The notes beneath the pieces were generated by a model. It saw only the letters and a list, made by a program, of their open reading frames with translations, was not told the DNA's origin and ran no database searches. 5,202 bases of DNA from Chitinophaga pinensis (GTDB lineage Bacteria > Bacteroidota > Bacteroidia > AKYH767-A > OLB10), in the NCBI GenBank assembly GCA_945872015.1, contig CAMBYJ010000155.1, forward strand, positions 1-5,202. The letters run 5' to 3'. Positions 1 to 5,202 of the stretch are shown here, one piece after another. The translations under genes and the position numbers were made by a program. The first letter of the stretch is position 1. Every line of letters starts with the position of its first letter.

Positions 1-862
1 CGTGTTTCACATGTTCGTACAATGAACCATACGTTCCTAAATCACTCCATCCAAACTCTGCACTCATCACATGTACGTTACTCGCTTTTTCCATCACGGC
101 AAAATCGATAGAAATATTAGTACACTGATGAAATGCCTGATGAATAAATTCGTTTTCGTTTTCTGTATCGTAGATATTTTCTTCTGCATCAAAAATGGCA
201 TACATATCTGGCAGATGCATTTCAAATGCTCTTAATATCGATTGAACATTCCATAGGAAGATACCTGCATTCCATAAAAACTCACCTGACTGCAAAAAGA
301 ATTTTGCCATTTCAAGATTTGGTTTTTCTGTGAATGTTTTCACTTTAGAAATTTTATTTTCAGCTGTAGATTTATCATCAATAAACTGAATATATCCATA
401 ACCAGTATCAGGTCGACTAGGCTGAATACCTAAGGTCAACAATACATCTTTATCACTCGTAAAATCTAATCCTTGTTGAATAGCTCGAATAAATGCTTCT
501 TCTTTTAAAATAACATGATCGCTTGGTGCAACAACAATATTTGCTTCAGGATTTCGAAGGGCAATTTTCTTAGCAGCATATAAAATACAAGGAGCGGTAT
601 TTTTTCTGAAAGGCTCTGCTAAAATCTGATCTGCATTAATATCTGGCAATTGTGATTGAACCAAAGCAGAATAATCTGCATTCGTAACGATGATGATATT
701 TTCCTTCGGACAAACGCTTAAAAAACGCTCATACGTTTGTTGAAGAAGCGATTTACCTGTTCCAAGGATATCAAGAAATTGTTTAGGATGTGCATTGCGA
801 CTCATAGGCCAGAATCTACTGCCTACACCACCTGCCATAATAACGCAATAATTATTTTTCAT
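1..862 (-). CDS. manC: Mannose-1-phosphate guanylyltransferase, 3' end beyond the window
   Basis: Makes GDP-mannose from mannose-1-phosphate and GTP in the cytoplasm, feeding capsule, exopolysaccharide, O-antigen or protein glycosylation. Translated by hand from ATG at 862, it gives 287 residues with no stop before the left edge. The N-terminus carries the nucleotidyltransferase signature: MAGGVGSRFWPMSR at residues 9-22, followed by PKQF at 26-29. Further family marks are PSDH at 113-116 (likely metal-binding Asp115), FTEKP at 177-181 (Glu179/Lys180, sugar-phosphate site), WNAGIF at 197-202 and GWSDLGT around 271-277. RmlA/GlmU-type relatives share the fold, but the WPMSR and FTEKP/WNAGIF combination fits the mannose enzyme. 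Single-domain versions are about 350-360 residues, so roughly 65 may be missing; a longer form fused to phosphomannose isomerase cannot be excluded. The start has no Shine-Dalgarno sequence. It lies 50 bp downstream of the aminotransferase gene on the same strand. Confidence 0.93.
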   Translation of the reverse strand, partial: MKNNYCVIMAGGVGSRFWPMSRNAHPKQFLDILGTGKSLLQQTYERFLSVCPKENIIIVTNADYSALVQSQLPDINADQILAEPFRKNTAPCILYAAKKIALRNPEANIVVAPSDHVILKEEAFIRAIQQGLDFTSDKDVLLTLGIQPSRPDTGYGYIQFIDDKSTAENKISKVKTFTEKPNLEMAKFFLQSGEFLWNAGIFLWNVQSILRAFEMHLPDMYAIFDAEENIYDTENENEFIHQAFHQCTNISIDFAVMEKASNVHVMSAEFGWSDLGTYGSLYEHVKH

Positions 863-912
863 AGTAAAATTTCAACTCGCGTATTACGCTTATATTTAAA
901 ATAAGTTACTTG
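863..912 (-). other. Short gap between aminotransferase and guanylyltransferase genes
   Basis: Fifty AT-rich bases separate the aminotransferase stop (TAA read leftward at 915-913) from the guanylyltransferase start. I see no TAnnTTTG box and no terminator-like stem with a T run, which favours read-through from the upstream gene. The only structure is an 11-bp palindrome, GCGTATTACGC at 879-889. It is too tight for an RNA hairpin of any strength and could be chance or a small operator. Confidence 0.4.
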
Positions 913-2193
913 TTACTTCAACGATGAAAGTGCATTCTTTAACGCAGTCATCATCACTGGAATATTTTCTGTTTTACATGTTCCAACAGATAAGCGGTAC
1001 CATGTTGATTCTTTTGAAGCACCAAATGCTGAGAAAGGCACAACGGCCATCTTCGCTTCATTCAAAATAAATTCGGTTATATCTTCTGTTGTTGCAAGCA
1101 CTTTCCCTGAAGCGGTTGTTTTTCCTTTGATATCAAACTGAACGGTTAAGTAGATGGCTGCCATTGGTGCAATACAATTTACTCCGAGTGCATTCATCGA
1201 TTGAAATACGTTGTAAAACGCTTCAAGTCGTTCAAACACTTCCTTCTTGAAATTATTGATGTACTTATCGAACTCCTGATGGTTAGCCATAAAACGCGCA
1301 GATGCTATTTGCTCTGCCTTAGGAGACCATGCACCAATATGCGAGAGAATCGATTTCATTTTATCGATGATAGCTGCAGGACCAAAAGCCCAGCCCACAC
1401 GAATACCTGTAGCAGCAATTGATTTTGATAGGCCATCAACAAAAATGGTATATGGTCTTAATTCAGGATATAATGATACAGGATCATAATGCTGATTATC
1501 GCCGAATGTCAATGCAGAATAGATCTGATCGTACATGATGTACAATGGTTTTTCATCGGCGTTGCGTGAATTATTTTCTTCGATTACCAATTCGCAGATA
1601 GCACGCAACTGAGCTTCCGACATTACAGTACCAGTAGGATTCTGCGGAGAACATAATGCTAACAAGCGAGCATCTTTTAAATGAGGTCTAAGATTATCAG
1701 CAGTAGGCATGAAATTATTTTCAGGAAACACTTCTACTGCTACACCTTTAGCCTGCATCAAATGACAATAATGATTATTATTCCAGCTTGGTACAGGATA
1801 TACTACTTTATCACCTGGATCGATGATAGTAGAATAAATTCCGTAGATAACAGGACGAGCTCCACCGGCAATTAAAACTTCATCTGCAGAATAATCTAAG
1901 TTTTGAAAACGTTTGATGAAAGAGGCAACCTCTTTACGAAGGTCGAGCATTCCATTAGCCACAGGATAATTGGTATGCCCTTCCATATAGGCTTTAATAA
2001 TTTCATCGCGCAACAAAGCAGGAATTGGAAAAACGGAAGGATCAAAATCTCCAATAGTTAGGTTAGCAATTGGCTCCCCTTTTTTAATTAACTCATTTAC
2101 TTCATTAGCAAGCTTTATAATTTCAGAGCCAATTAAATGCTCTGCCATATTGGACACTTTCAACTTTTGCTGCTGTTTTATTTCTACTGACAT
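913..2193 (-). CDS. Class I/II PLP-dependent aminotransferase, substrate unknown
   Basis: Fold-type I aminotransferase, AspC-like, expected to act as a cytoplasmic dimer moving an amino group from an amino acid to a 2-oxo acid. Numbered from ATG at 2193 (426 residues), visible marks are IGDFDP at 47-52, the cofactor-phosphate loop AGGARPVIY at 109-117, CSPQNPTGT at 181-189 with Asn185, YDQIY at 221-225 with Asp222 (pyridine nitrogen) and Tyr225, GLSKS at 254-258 with Schiff-base Lys257, Arg265, and YRLSVGT at 399-405 with Arg400 for the substrate carboxylate. The length is slightly above the usual 390-410 because of an N-terminal extension. The frame opens with TTG at 2199, but ATG at 2193 is the better start; ATG at 2148 (before AEHLIG) is a third choice that removes the extension. 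None has a Shine-Dalgarno sequence. Aspartate, aromatic, alanine or kynurenine aminotransferase activity are all possible. It is probably transcribed together with the guanylyltransferase gene. Confidence 0.92.
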   Translation of the reverse strand: MSVEIKQQQKLKVSNMAEHLIGSEIIKLANEVNELIKKGEPIANLTIGDFDPSVFPIPALLRDEIIKAYMEGHTNYPVANGMLDLRKEVASFIKRFQNLDYSADEVLIAGGARPVIYGIYSTIIDPGDKVVYPVPSWNNNHYCHLMQAKGVAVEVFPENNFMPTADNLRPHLKDARLLALCSPQNPTGTVMSEAQLRAICELVIEENNSRNADEKPLYIMYDQIYSALTFGDNQHYDPVSLYPELRPYTIFVDGLSKSIAATGIRVGWAFGPAAIIDKMKSILSHIGAWSPKAEQIASARFMANHQEFDKYINNFKKEVFERLEAFYNVFQSMNALGVNCIAPMAAIYLTVQFDIKGKTTASGKVLATTEDITEFILNEAKMAVVPFSAFGASKESTWYRLSVGTCKTENIPVMMTALKNALSSLK

Positions 2194-2212
2194 AAACAAA
2201 TTAGATTGACTA

Positions 2213-2220
2213 CAAACCTA
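2213..2220 (-). promoter_or_regulatory. Candidate Bacteroidota -7 promoter box for the aminotransferase gene
   Basis: Read on the minus strand, bases 2220-2213 are TAGGTTTG, an exact match to the Bacteroidota -7 consensus TAnnTTTG. Transcription would begin near 2207, giving a leader of about 14 nt before ATG 2193 or about 59 nt before ATG 2148. No clear TTG -33 element lies at the usual 17-23 bp upstream, so the match could be chance in AT-rich DNA. Confidence 0.4.
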
Positions 2221-2306
2221 CATAAATTTAAAATGAGGTGGTTGGAAATTATAAAATATTGTATTTCCGTTATAATGTCATTTTTAATCAATGATTCAGT
2301 TTTGTT

Positions 2307-2336
2307 TTGACTTTAAAATTACCAACATGTTAAATA
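2307..2336 (+). promoter_or_regulatory. Possible promoter for the TPR/Hpt-like gene
   Basis: TTGACT at 2307-2312 and TAAATA at 2331-2336 are 18 bp apart, a layout compatible with a sigma-70-like promoter; the TTG also fits a Bacteroidota -33 element. The -7 match to TAnnTTTG is poor. A competing candidate, TATCTTAG at 2376-2383 (one mismatch to TAnnTTTG), would start transcription almost at the ATG and has no well-spaced TTG. The region is shared with the divergent aminotransferase gene. Confidence 0.25.
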
Positions 2337-2387
2337 AAAATGGGTGCTAATTAGAAGCAAAATTGTTTTATTAATTATCTTAGCCGT

Positions 2388-3506
2388 ATGATTTTATTCA
2401 GGTTTATTTTATTCTTTTTATCGTTATTTTCATTTACCAATTTATTAGCCACTTCAATTGATGATGGAAAATCAGGCAATAGCTCTGATTTGATTTATTT
2501 ACAAGGAATTTATGAAAGAGGTGTAAATTACGGTGAACAAGGGAATATTATAAAGTCTTTTACCACTTTAGATAGTTTGCGTACCGCTAAATTGACAGCA
2601 GAAAGCGGTAAAATTAAAAGCCAAGGTATGCTCTATTTAGCATTAGCTTCTTCCAAGCAGGGGAATCATAAATATGCTACAGTGTACGCCGATTTAGCTT
2701 TATTTTTTGGAAAAGATTCTTTGAGTGCAAATGAAATTATTGTCATTTACGACTTAATGATATCCAGCTATGACAAACTCAAGAATAAATCCAAAGTATT
2801 AGAATTTTCCACTTTAAAAAAAGTAATTGAAGACAGTCTGAATGCAGCAAAAATTCAATTTGAAGTTGATTCTTTAAAACAACTTGTTGAAGAGCAAAAG
2901 ACAAAGTTTATAAACGATTCAATTCAAAAAAGCAAGCAGCAGCAATTGAGTCAAAAAAATCAAGATGCAGCTAATGAGAACAACTTCATTCTTTATATAT
3001 CTATTTTTATTGTATCGCTAATTTCAATATTGGTATTAGTTTTTTCCTTCAGAAGGAATAATAAAAATGTTCAAAAGGATATAATAACAACTAATGAAAT
3101 TTTAAAGCCTCAAAATAATTCTGTTAAACAATCTAATTCATTAGTTGAAAAACTAGCTAGGGTAGAATTAGTATTTATTCGTGCGGAAGTATTAGGAGAA
3201 TATGGGAATAAGAAGGCTGTTGTTAAGATTATTAATGATTACAATACGCAATTGCCTTTGATAATAAAAAATTTAGATGAAGCAATTACTACTAACGATA
3301 ACGAACCGATTATTAATGCGCTTTCCTATTTAAAACCTTATTTAACAGCTTTCGGTATGTCGGCAACGTTAGCCATGCTTAACGAAGTAGAATCAGAAGC
3401 TCCGACAGAAAAAACAACCAAACTATTATCACGCGTTTTTCAAATCAGAAATCACATTCGCCGTGCGCATGATGAGTCGAAAGCGTTGATTGATTTGTTA
3501 GGATAG
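2388..3506 (+). CDS. Membrane-anchored TPR/coiled-coil protein with degenerate Hpt-like domain
   Basis: I do not recognise this as a named protein. The 372 residues read in order: a hydrophobic signal peptide at 1-21 (possible cleavage after LLA), helical TPR-like repeats at about 34-148 (the clearest pair is 76-108), a charged Gln/Lys-rich coiled coil at about 142-195, one transmembrane helix at 200-221, a basic FRRNNKN stop-transfer patch, a linker, and a helical cytoplasmic domain from about 250 to the end. The segment LSYLKPYLTAFGM at 312-324 matches the Hpt motif H-x-L-K-G-x(5)-G in spacing: Lys316 and Gly323 are kept, but Ser313 sits where the phosphorylated His should be and Pro317 replaces Gly. 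The layout resembles Bacteroidota TPR sensor proteins, with the kinase or DNA-binding output replaced. A signalling or scaffold role is inferred. The start is fixed by the signal peptide; the next Met is residue 81. It stands alone, divergent from the aminotransferase and convergent with kmo. Confidence 0.88.
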   Translation: MILFRFILFFLSLFSFTNLLATSIDDGKSGNSSDLIYLQGIYERGVNYGEQGNIIKSFTTLDSLRTAKLTAESGKIKSQGMLYLALASSKQGNHKYATVYADLALFFGKDSLSANEIIVIYDLMISSYDKLKNKSKVLEFSTLKKVIEDSLNAAKIQFEVDSLKQLVEEQKTKFINDSIQKSKQQQLSQKNQDAANENNFILYISIFIVSLISILVLVFSFRRNNKNVQKDIITTNEILKPQNNSVKQSNSLVEKLARVELVFIRAEVLGEYGNKKAVVKIINDYNTQLPLIIKNLDEAITTNDNEPIINALSYLKPYLTAFGMSATLAMLNEVESEAPTEKTTKLLSRVFQIRNHIRRAHDESKALIDLLG

Positions 3507-3523
3507 GTTGCTTCGGCTACGCT
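3503..3523 (+). repeat. Partial REP-like unit A, overlapping the stop codon
   Basis: ATAGGTTGCTTCG at 3503-3515 repeats, with one change, ATAGTTTGCTTCG at 3527-3539 in the complete unit. It is followed by the head TCGGCTACGCT (3513-3523), also seen as TCGGCTATGCT in unit C. The matching right arm (AGCAAACT) is absent, so this looks like a left half-unit. The TAG stop of the TPR/Hpt-like gene (3504-3506) lies inside the repeated sequence. Confidence 0.6.
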
Positions 3524-3528
3524 TTAAT

Positions 3529-3569
3529 AGTTTGCTTCGATCCCGAAGCCTCGGGACGCTCAGCAAACT
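3529..3569 (+). repeat. Complete REP-like palindromic unit B
   Basis: A two-part hairpin. The outer stem is AGTTTGCT (3529-3536) with AGCAAACT (3562-3569), 8 of 8 paired. A 4/5-nt internal loop leads to the inner stem TCCCGA (3541-3546) with TCGGGA (3551-3556), closed by a 4-nt loop AGCC. It is GC-richer than its surroundings. It lies just past the TPR/Hpt-like gene stop and could protect or end that transcript; no T run follows, so it is not a classic intrinsic terminator. Confidence 0.75.
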
Positions 3570-3668
3570 GATTTATCGGCTATGCTCAGCAAACTGATTA
3601 TCTGAATTGATTATTAAAAGAATTTCTACTAGGGTACTGAGCGTCCCGAGGCTTCGGGACCGAAGTAA
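3532..3668. repeat. Long inverted repeat formed by units B and D
   Basis: Arms 3532-3563 and 3637-3668 are inverted copies matching at 30 of 32 bases, with a perfect 23-bp core (3541-3563 against 3637-3659) and a 73-bp spacer. Because each arm is itself palindromic, the DNA can form either one long stem or two separate hairpins. It occupies most of the gap between two convergent genes, the position expected for a bidirectional terminator or transcription barrier. Confidence 0.85.
3558..3599 (+). repeat. 16-bp direct repeats, including partial REP-like unit C
   Basis: GCTCAGCAAACTGATT occurs exactly at 3558-3573 and again at 3584-3599, 26 bp apart. The first is the right arm of unit B. The second is preceded by the head TCGGCTATGCT (3576-3586) but lacks a left AGTTTGCT arm, so it is a right half-unit complementary in content to unit A. 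Confidence 0.7.
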
Positions 3669-3671
3669 CCG
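3631..3671 (-). repeat. Complete REP-like palindromic unit D, opposite orientation
   Basis: The inverted counterpart of unit B. The inner stem is GTCCCGA (3643-3649) with TCGGGAC (3654-3660) and loop GGCT. The outer stem AGGGTACT (3631-3638) with AGTAACCG (3664-3671) pairs at 6 of 8 positions. Relative to unit B, two outer pairs have changed on both sides together (T-A to G-C, and G-C to A-T), keeping the stem. It begins 6 nt beyond the kmo stop codon, so in kmo mRNA it forms a hairpin at the 3' end. Confidence 0.75.
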
Positions 3672-3677
3672 TGATGA

Positions 3678-5018
3678 CTAATTCAACGCAGTTAAAATTT
3701 TACTTTCAACGGCTTCGCTGTTCCAGATGTGTTCGATGTTATCCATAGCCATTACCGATTGCATAATTGCTTCTTGTTTATTACCAATTCGCAAAGCTTC
3801 GCTGTAACGAATATGTGGACTATAGGTCACCATGGAATAAAGTGGGATCCATTTATCTGGATGCTTTTCATTAAACCACGCTTCAATTTTTTTCTGTAAT
3901 AAGAATGCAGGATTACCCACTCTATCTCTCATCTCAATAAAATTAGCTAGTGCTAATTCTGCAATTGCATCTGCGTCGGGCTTTCGTAAGTTTTGAAACT
4001 CTTCAAAAATCACATCCCAATTATCTCCATGCTTATCCATTAATTCATTTAACACAACACAATCTTCAAATCCACAGTTCATTCCTTGACCATAGAACGG
4101 CACAATTGCATGAGCAGAGTCACCCAACATAAGAACTTTATCCTGATATCTCCAAGGGAAACAACGAACAGTTACTAATGATGAAGATGGATTATTAAAG
4201 AAATCGTGTTTAAGTGTTGGAACTAACGGAATCAAATCAGCAAAATTATCTTCGAAGAACTTCATCATTTTTTCTTCGGTGTCAATTGCTTGAAAAGACT
4301 CCTCGCCATTCATTGGATAAAACAAGGTACATGTAAAACTCTTATCCATATTAGGCAATGCAATTATCATGAAAGAGCTTCTTGGCCATATATGTAATGC
4401 AGTTGGATCCATAGCATACTCTCCATCGGCAGTTGGAGGAACTGTTAACTCTTTGTATCCATGTTCTAAATATGTTTGAGAATAATTAAACATATCAGTG
4501 CTTAATTGAAATTGCAACCTTCCTGCAGAATACGCACCATCCGTAGAAAAAATACGATCTGGATGCACTTCTACAACTTCATTTGTTTCTATGTTTTCAA
4601 ACTTTGCCCAACACGATTTTAAATTTACATCTAAGCAACGATGATTATAAATAATTTTCACACCATGCTCTTCGGCTAAATCCATCAACACACAATTTAA
4701 TCCACCACGCGATACAGAATTAATCACCTGCCCTTCTTTACCATAAGCCTGATATGTCAACTCCCCTTTAACGCTATGCATCATGCGGCCTGCCATTGGA
4801 ATAGCCACTTTTTTAATCTCATCAACGATTCCTACTCCTGCTAATCCTCTCCATCCTCTATCGCTTAAAGCAAGATTTATAGAGCGACCAGCGCTGATTC
4901 TATTCTTTCGTAAATCGGGACGACGTTCATAAACAGTAACATTATATCCTTTTTTAGCTAAGTAAATACTCAACAACGACCCAACAAGACCTGAACCGAT
5001 AACAGTAAAATTTTTCAT
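3678..5018 (-). CDS. kmo: Kynurenine 3-monooxygenase
   Basis: FAD- and NADPH-dependent flavoprotein hydroxylase converting L-kynurenine to 3-hydroxykynurenine in tryptophan breakdown, leading through 3-hydroxyanthranilate to quinolinate and NAD. The 446-residue chain has the N-terminal dinucleotide fold GSGLVGS at 8-14, acidic-end YERR at 30-33, RSINLALSDRG at 45-55, the DG motif TDGAYS at 159-164 and the second FAD motif LGDSAHAIVPFYGQGMN at 298-314. Kynurenine-binding residues of characterised enzymes are all recognisable: Arg78 and Tyr92 (human Arg85, Tyr99), Asn359 in NFIEMR and Tyr394 in IPLYSMVT (human Asn363, Tyr398), with identical spacing within each pair. The chain ends without the C-terminal membrane helix of the mitochondrial enzyme, so it should be soluble like the Pseudomonas one. 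ATG at 5018 immediately precedes the FAD fold, which fixes the start; there is no Shine-Dalgarno sequence. No other kynurenine-pathway gene lies in the window. Confidence 0.96.
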   Translation of the reverse strand: MKNFTVIGSGLVGSLLSIYLAKKGYNVTVYERRPDLRKNRISAGRSINLALSDRGWRGLAGVGIVDEIKKVAIPMAGRMMHSVKGELTYQAYGKEGQVINSVSRGGLNCVLMDLAEEHGVKIIYNHRCLDVNLKSCWAKFENIETNEVVEVHPDRIFSTDGAYSAGRLQFQLSTDMFNYSQTYLEHGYKELTVPPTADGEYAMDPTALHIWPRSSFMIIALPNMDKSFTCTLFYPMNGEESFQAIDTEEKMMKFFEDNFADLIPLVPTLKHDFFNNPSSSLVTVRCFPWRYQDKVLMLGDSAHAIVPFYGQGMNCGFEDCVVLNELMDKHGDNWDVIFEEFQNLRKPDADAIAELALANFIEMRDRVGNPAFLLQKKIEAWFNEKHPDKWIPLYSMVTYSPHIRYSEALRIGNKQEAIMQSVMAMDNIEHIWNSEAVESKILTALN

Positions 5019-5202
5019 GATAGAAATATGATTTTAAGCGCCAAATTAAGCAAAACGAGTGTAATTATTTATTTAAATTTGCAGTATATGACAAAGAATA
5101 AATCGAGAAAAACACATTTGCTTTTTTCAGTAGGATTCCTCTAATAAAATCAGGCTCTGCGCATTTATAAATCACTATTTGAAATTAAAATTAACAGGTC
5201 AA
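5019..5202. other. AT-rich region upstream of kmo, no convincing gene
   Basis: This should hold the kmo promoter. The best minus-strand match to TAnnTTTG is TTAATTTG at 5049-5042 (one mismatch), which would give a leader of about 17 nt, but no spaced TTG -33 element is visible. On the plus strand, TAAATTTG at 5074-5081 matches the -7 box exactly and lies 6 nt before an ATG at 5088. That ATG opens only 18 codons (MTKNKSRKTHLLFSVGFL, stop TAA at 5142-5144). This could be chance, a tiny peptide, or the damaged start of a plus-strand gene to the right; the sequence does not decide. Confidence 0.3.

Noticed and set aside
1201..1422. Plus-strand open frame of 73 codons opposite the aminotransferase gene
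   Set aside because: It lies wholly inside a gene with clear catalytic motifs on the other strand, and its product is low-complexity with no recognisable domain.
1681..1875. Plus-strand open frame of 64 codons opposite the aminotransferase gene
   Set aside because: It is antisense to the conserved PLP-binding half of the aminotransferase, and its product looks like a reverse-complement artefact.
2194..2199. TTG at 2199 as the aminotransferase start
   Set aside because: An ATG lies only two codons downstream at 2193 and no ribosome-binding sequence favours the TTG.
3558..3599. 16-bp direct repeats considered as a CRISPR array remnant
   Set aside because: There are only two copies, the interval between them is 10 bp, and the repeats are the arms of the palindromic units; no cas gene is nearby.
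3532..3668. Long inverted repeat considered as the terminal repeats of a 137-bp MITE
   Set aside because: No target-site duplication flanks it, and each arm is a self-contained hairpin related to the half-units A and C, which fits a REP-type cluster better.
3529..3671. Hairpins considered as classic Rho-independent terminators
   Set aside because: Neither hairpin is followed by a run of T on the relevant strand, so termination is plausible from position only.
3950..4132. Plus-strand open frame of 60 codons opposite kmo
   Set aside because: It is antisense to the conserved second FAD motif and C-terminal region of kmo, with no upstream signal or domain.

Overview
The window is AT-rich bacterial chromosomal DNA that looks like Bacteroidota (Cytophaga/Flavobacterium-type). 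Three things point there. No start codon has a recognisable Shine-Dalgarno sequence. Good matches to the Bacteroidota -7 box TAnnTTTG occur upstream of genes. One gene encodes the membrane-anchored TPR/coiled-coil signalling architecture common in that phylum. The window holds four protein genes and one cluster of palindromic repeats. I see no tRNA, rRNA, insertion sequence or CRISPR array.

Left part (1-2193, minus strand): a class I PLP-dependent aminotransferase (2193-913) is followed 50 bp later by a mannose-1-phosphate guanylyltransferase (862 to beyond the left edge). They lie in the same direction and could be co-transcribed. The guanylyltransferase supplies GDP-mannose for surface polysaccharide or glycan synthesis. 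The substrate of the aminotransferase cannot be read from the sequence.

Middle (2194-3506): a divergent intergenic region of about 194 bp holds candidate promoters for both sides. It leads into a plus-strand gene for a 372-residue protein: signal peptide, TPR-like periplasmic region, coiled coil, one transmembrane helix and a cytoplasmic helical domain. The last domain resembles a histidine phosphotransfer (Hpt) domain in which Ser replaces the phospho-accepting His. This is the least understood protein here.

Convergent gap (3507-3677): the space between the TPR/Hpt-like gene and the next gene is almost filled by a cluster of REP-like palindromic units. Two full units lie in opposite orientation and two are partial. 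The two full units differ by compensatory base-pair changes, so the hairpin appears to be conserved. They sit where a bidirectional terminator or mRNA 3'-end stabiliser would be expected.

Right part (3678-5202): a complete minus-strand kynurenine 3-monooxygenase keeps the FAD motifs and the kynurenine-binding residues but lacks the C-terminal membrane anchor of the eukaryotic enzyme. It implies tryptophan breakdown by the kynurenine route, probably toward quinolinate and NAD. The last 184 bp contain no convincing gene. Apart from the repeat cluster and the Hpt-like protein, the window is ordinary housekeeping and metabolic DNA; I see no obvious new multi-gene system.
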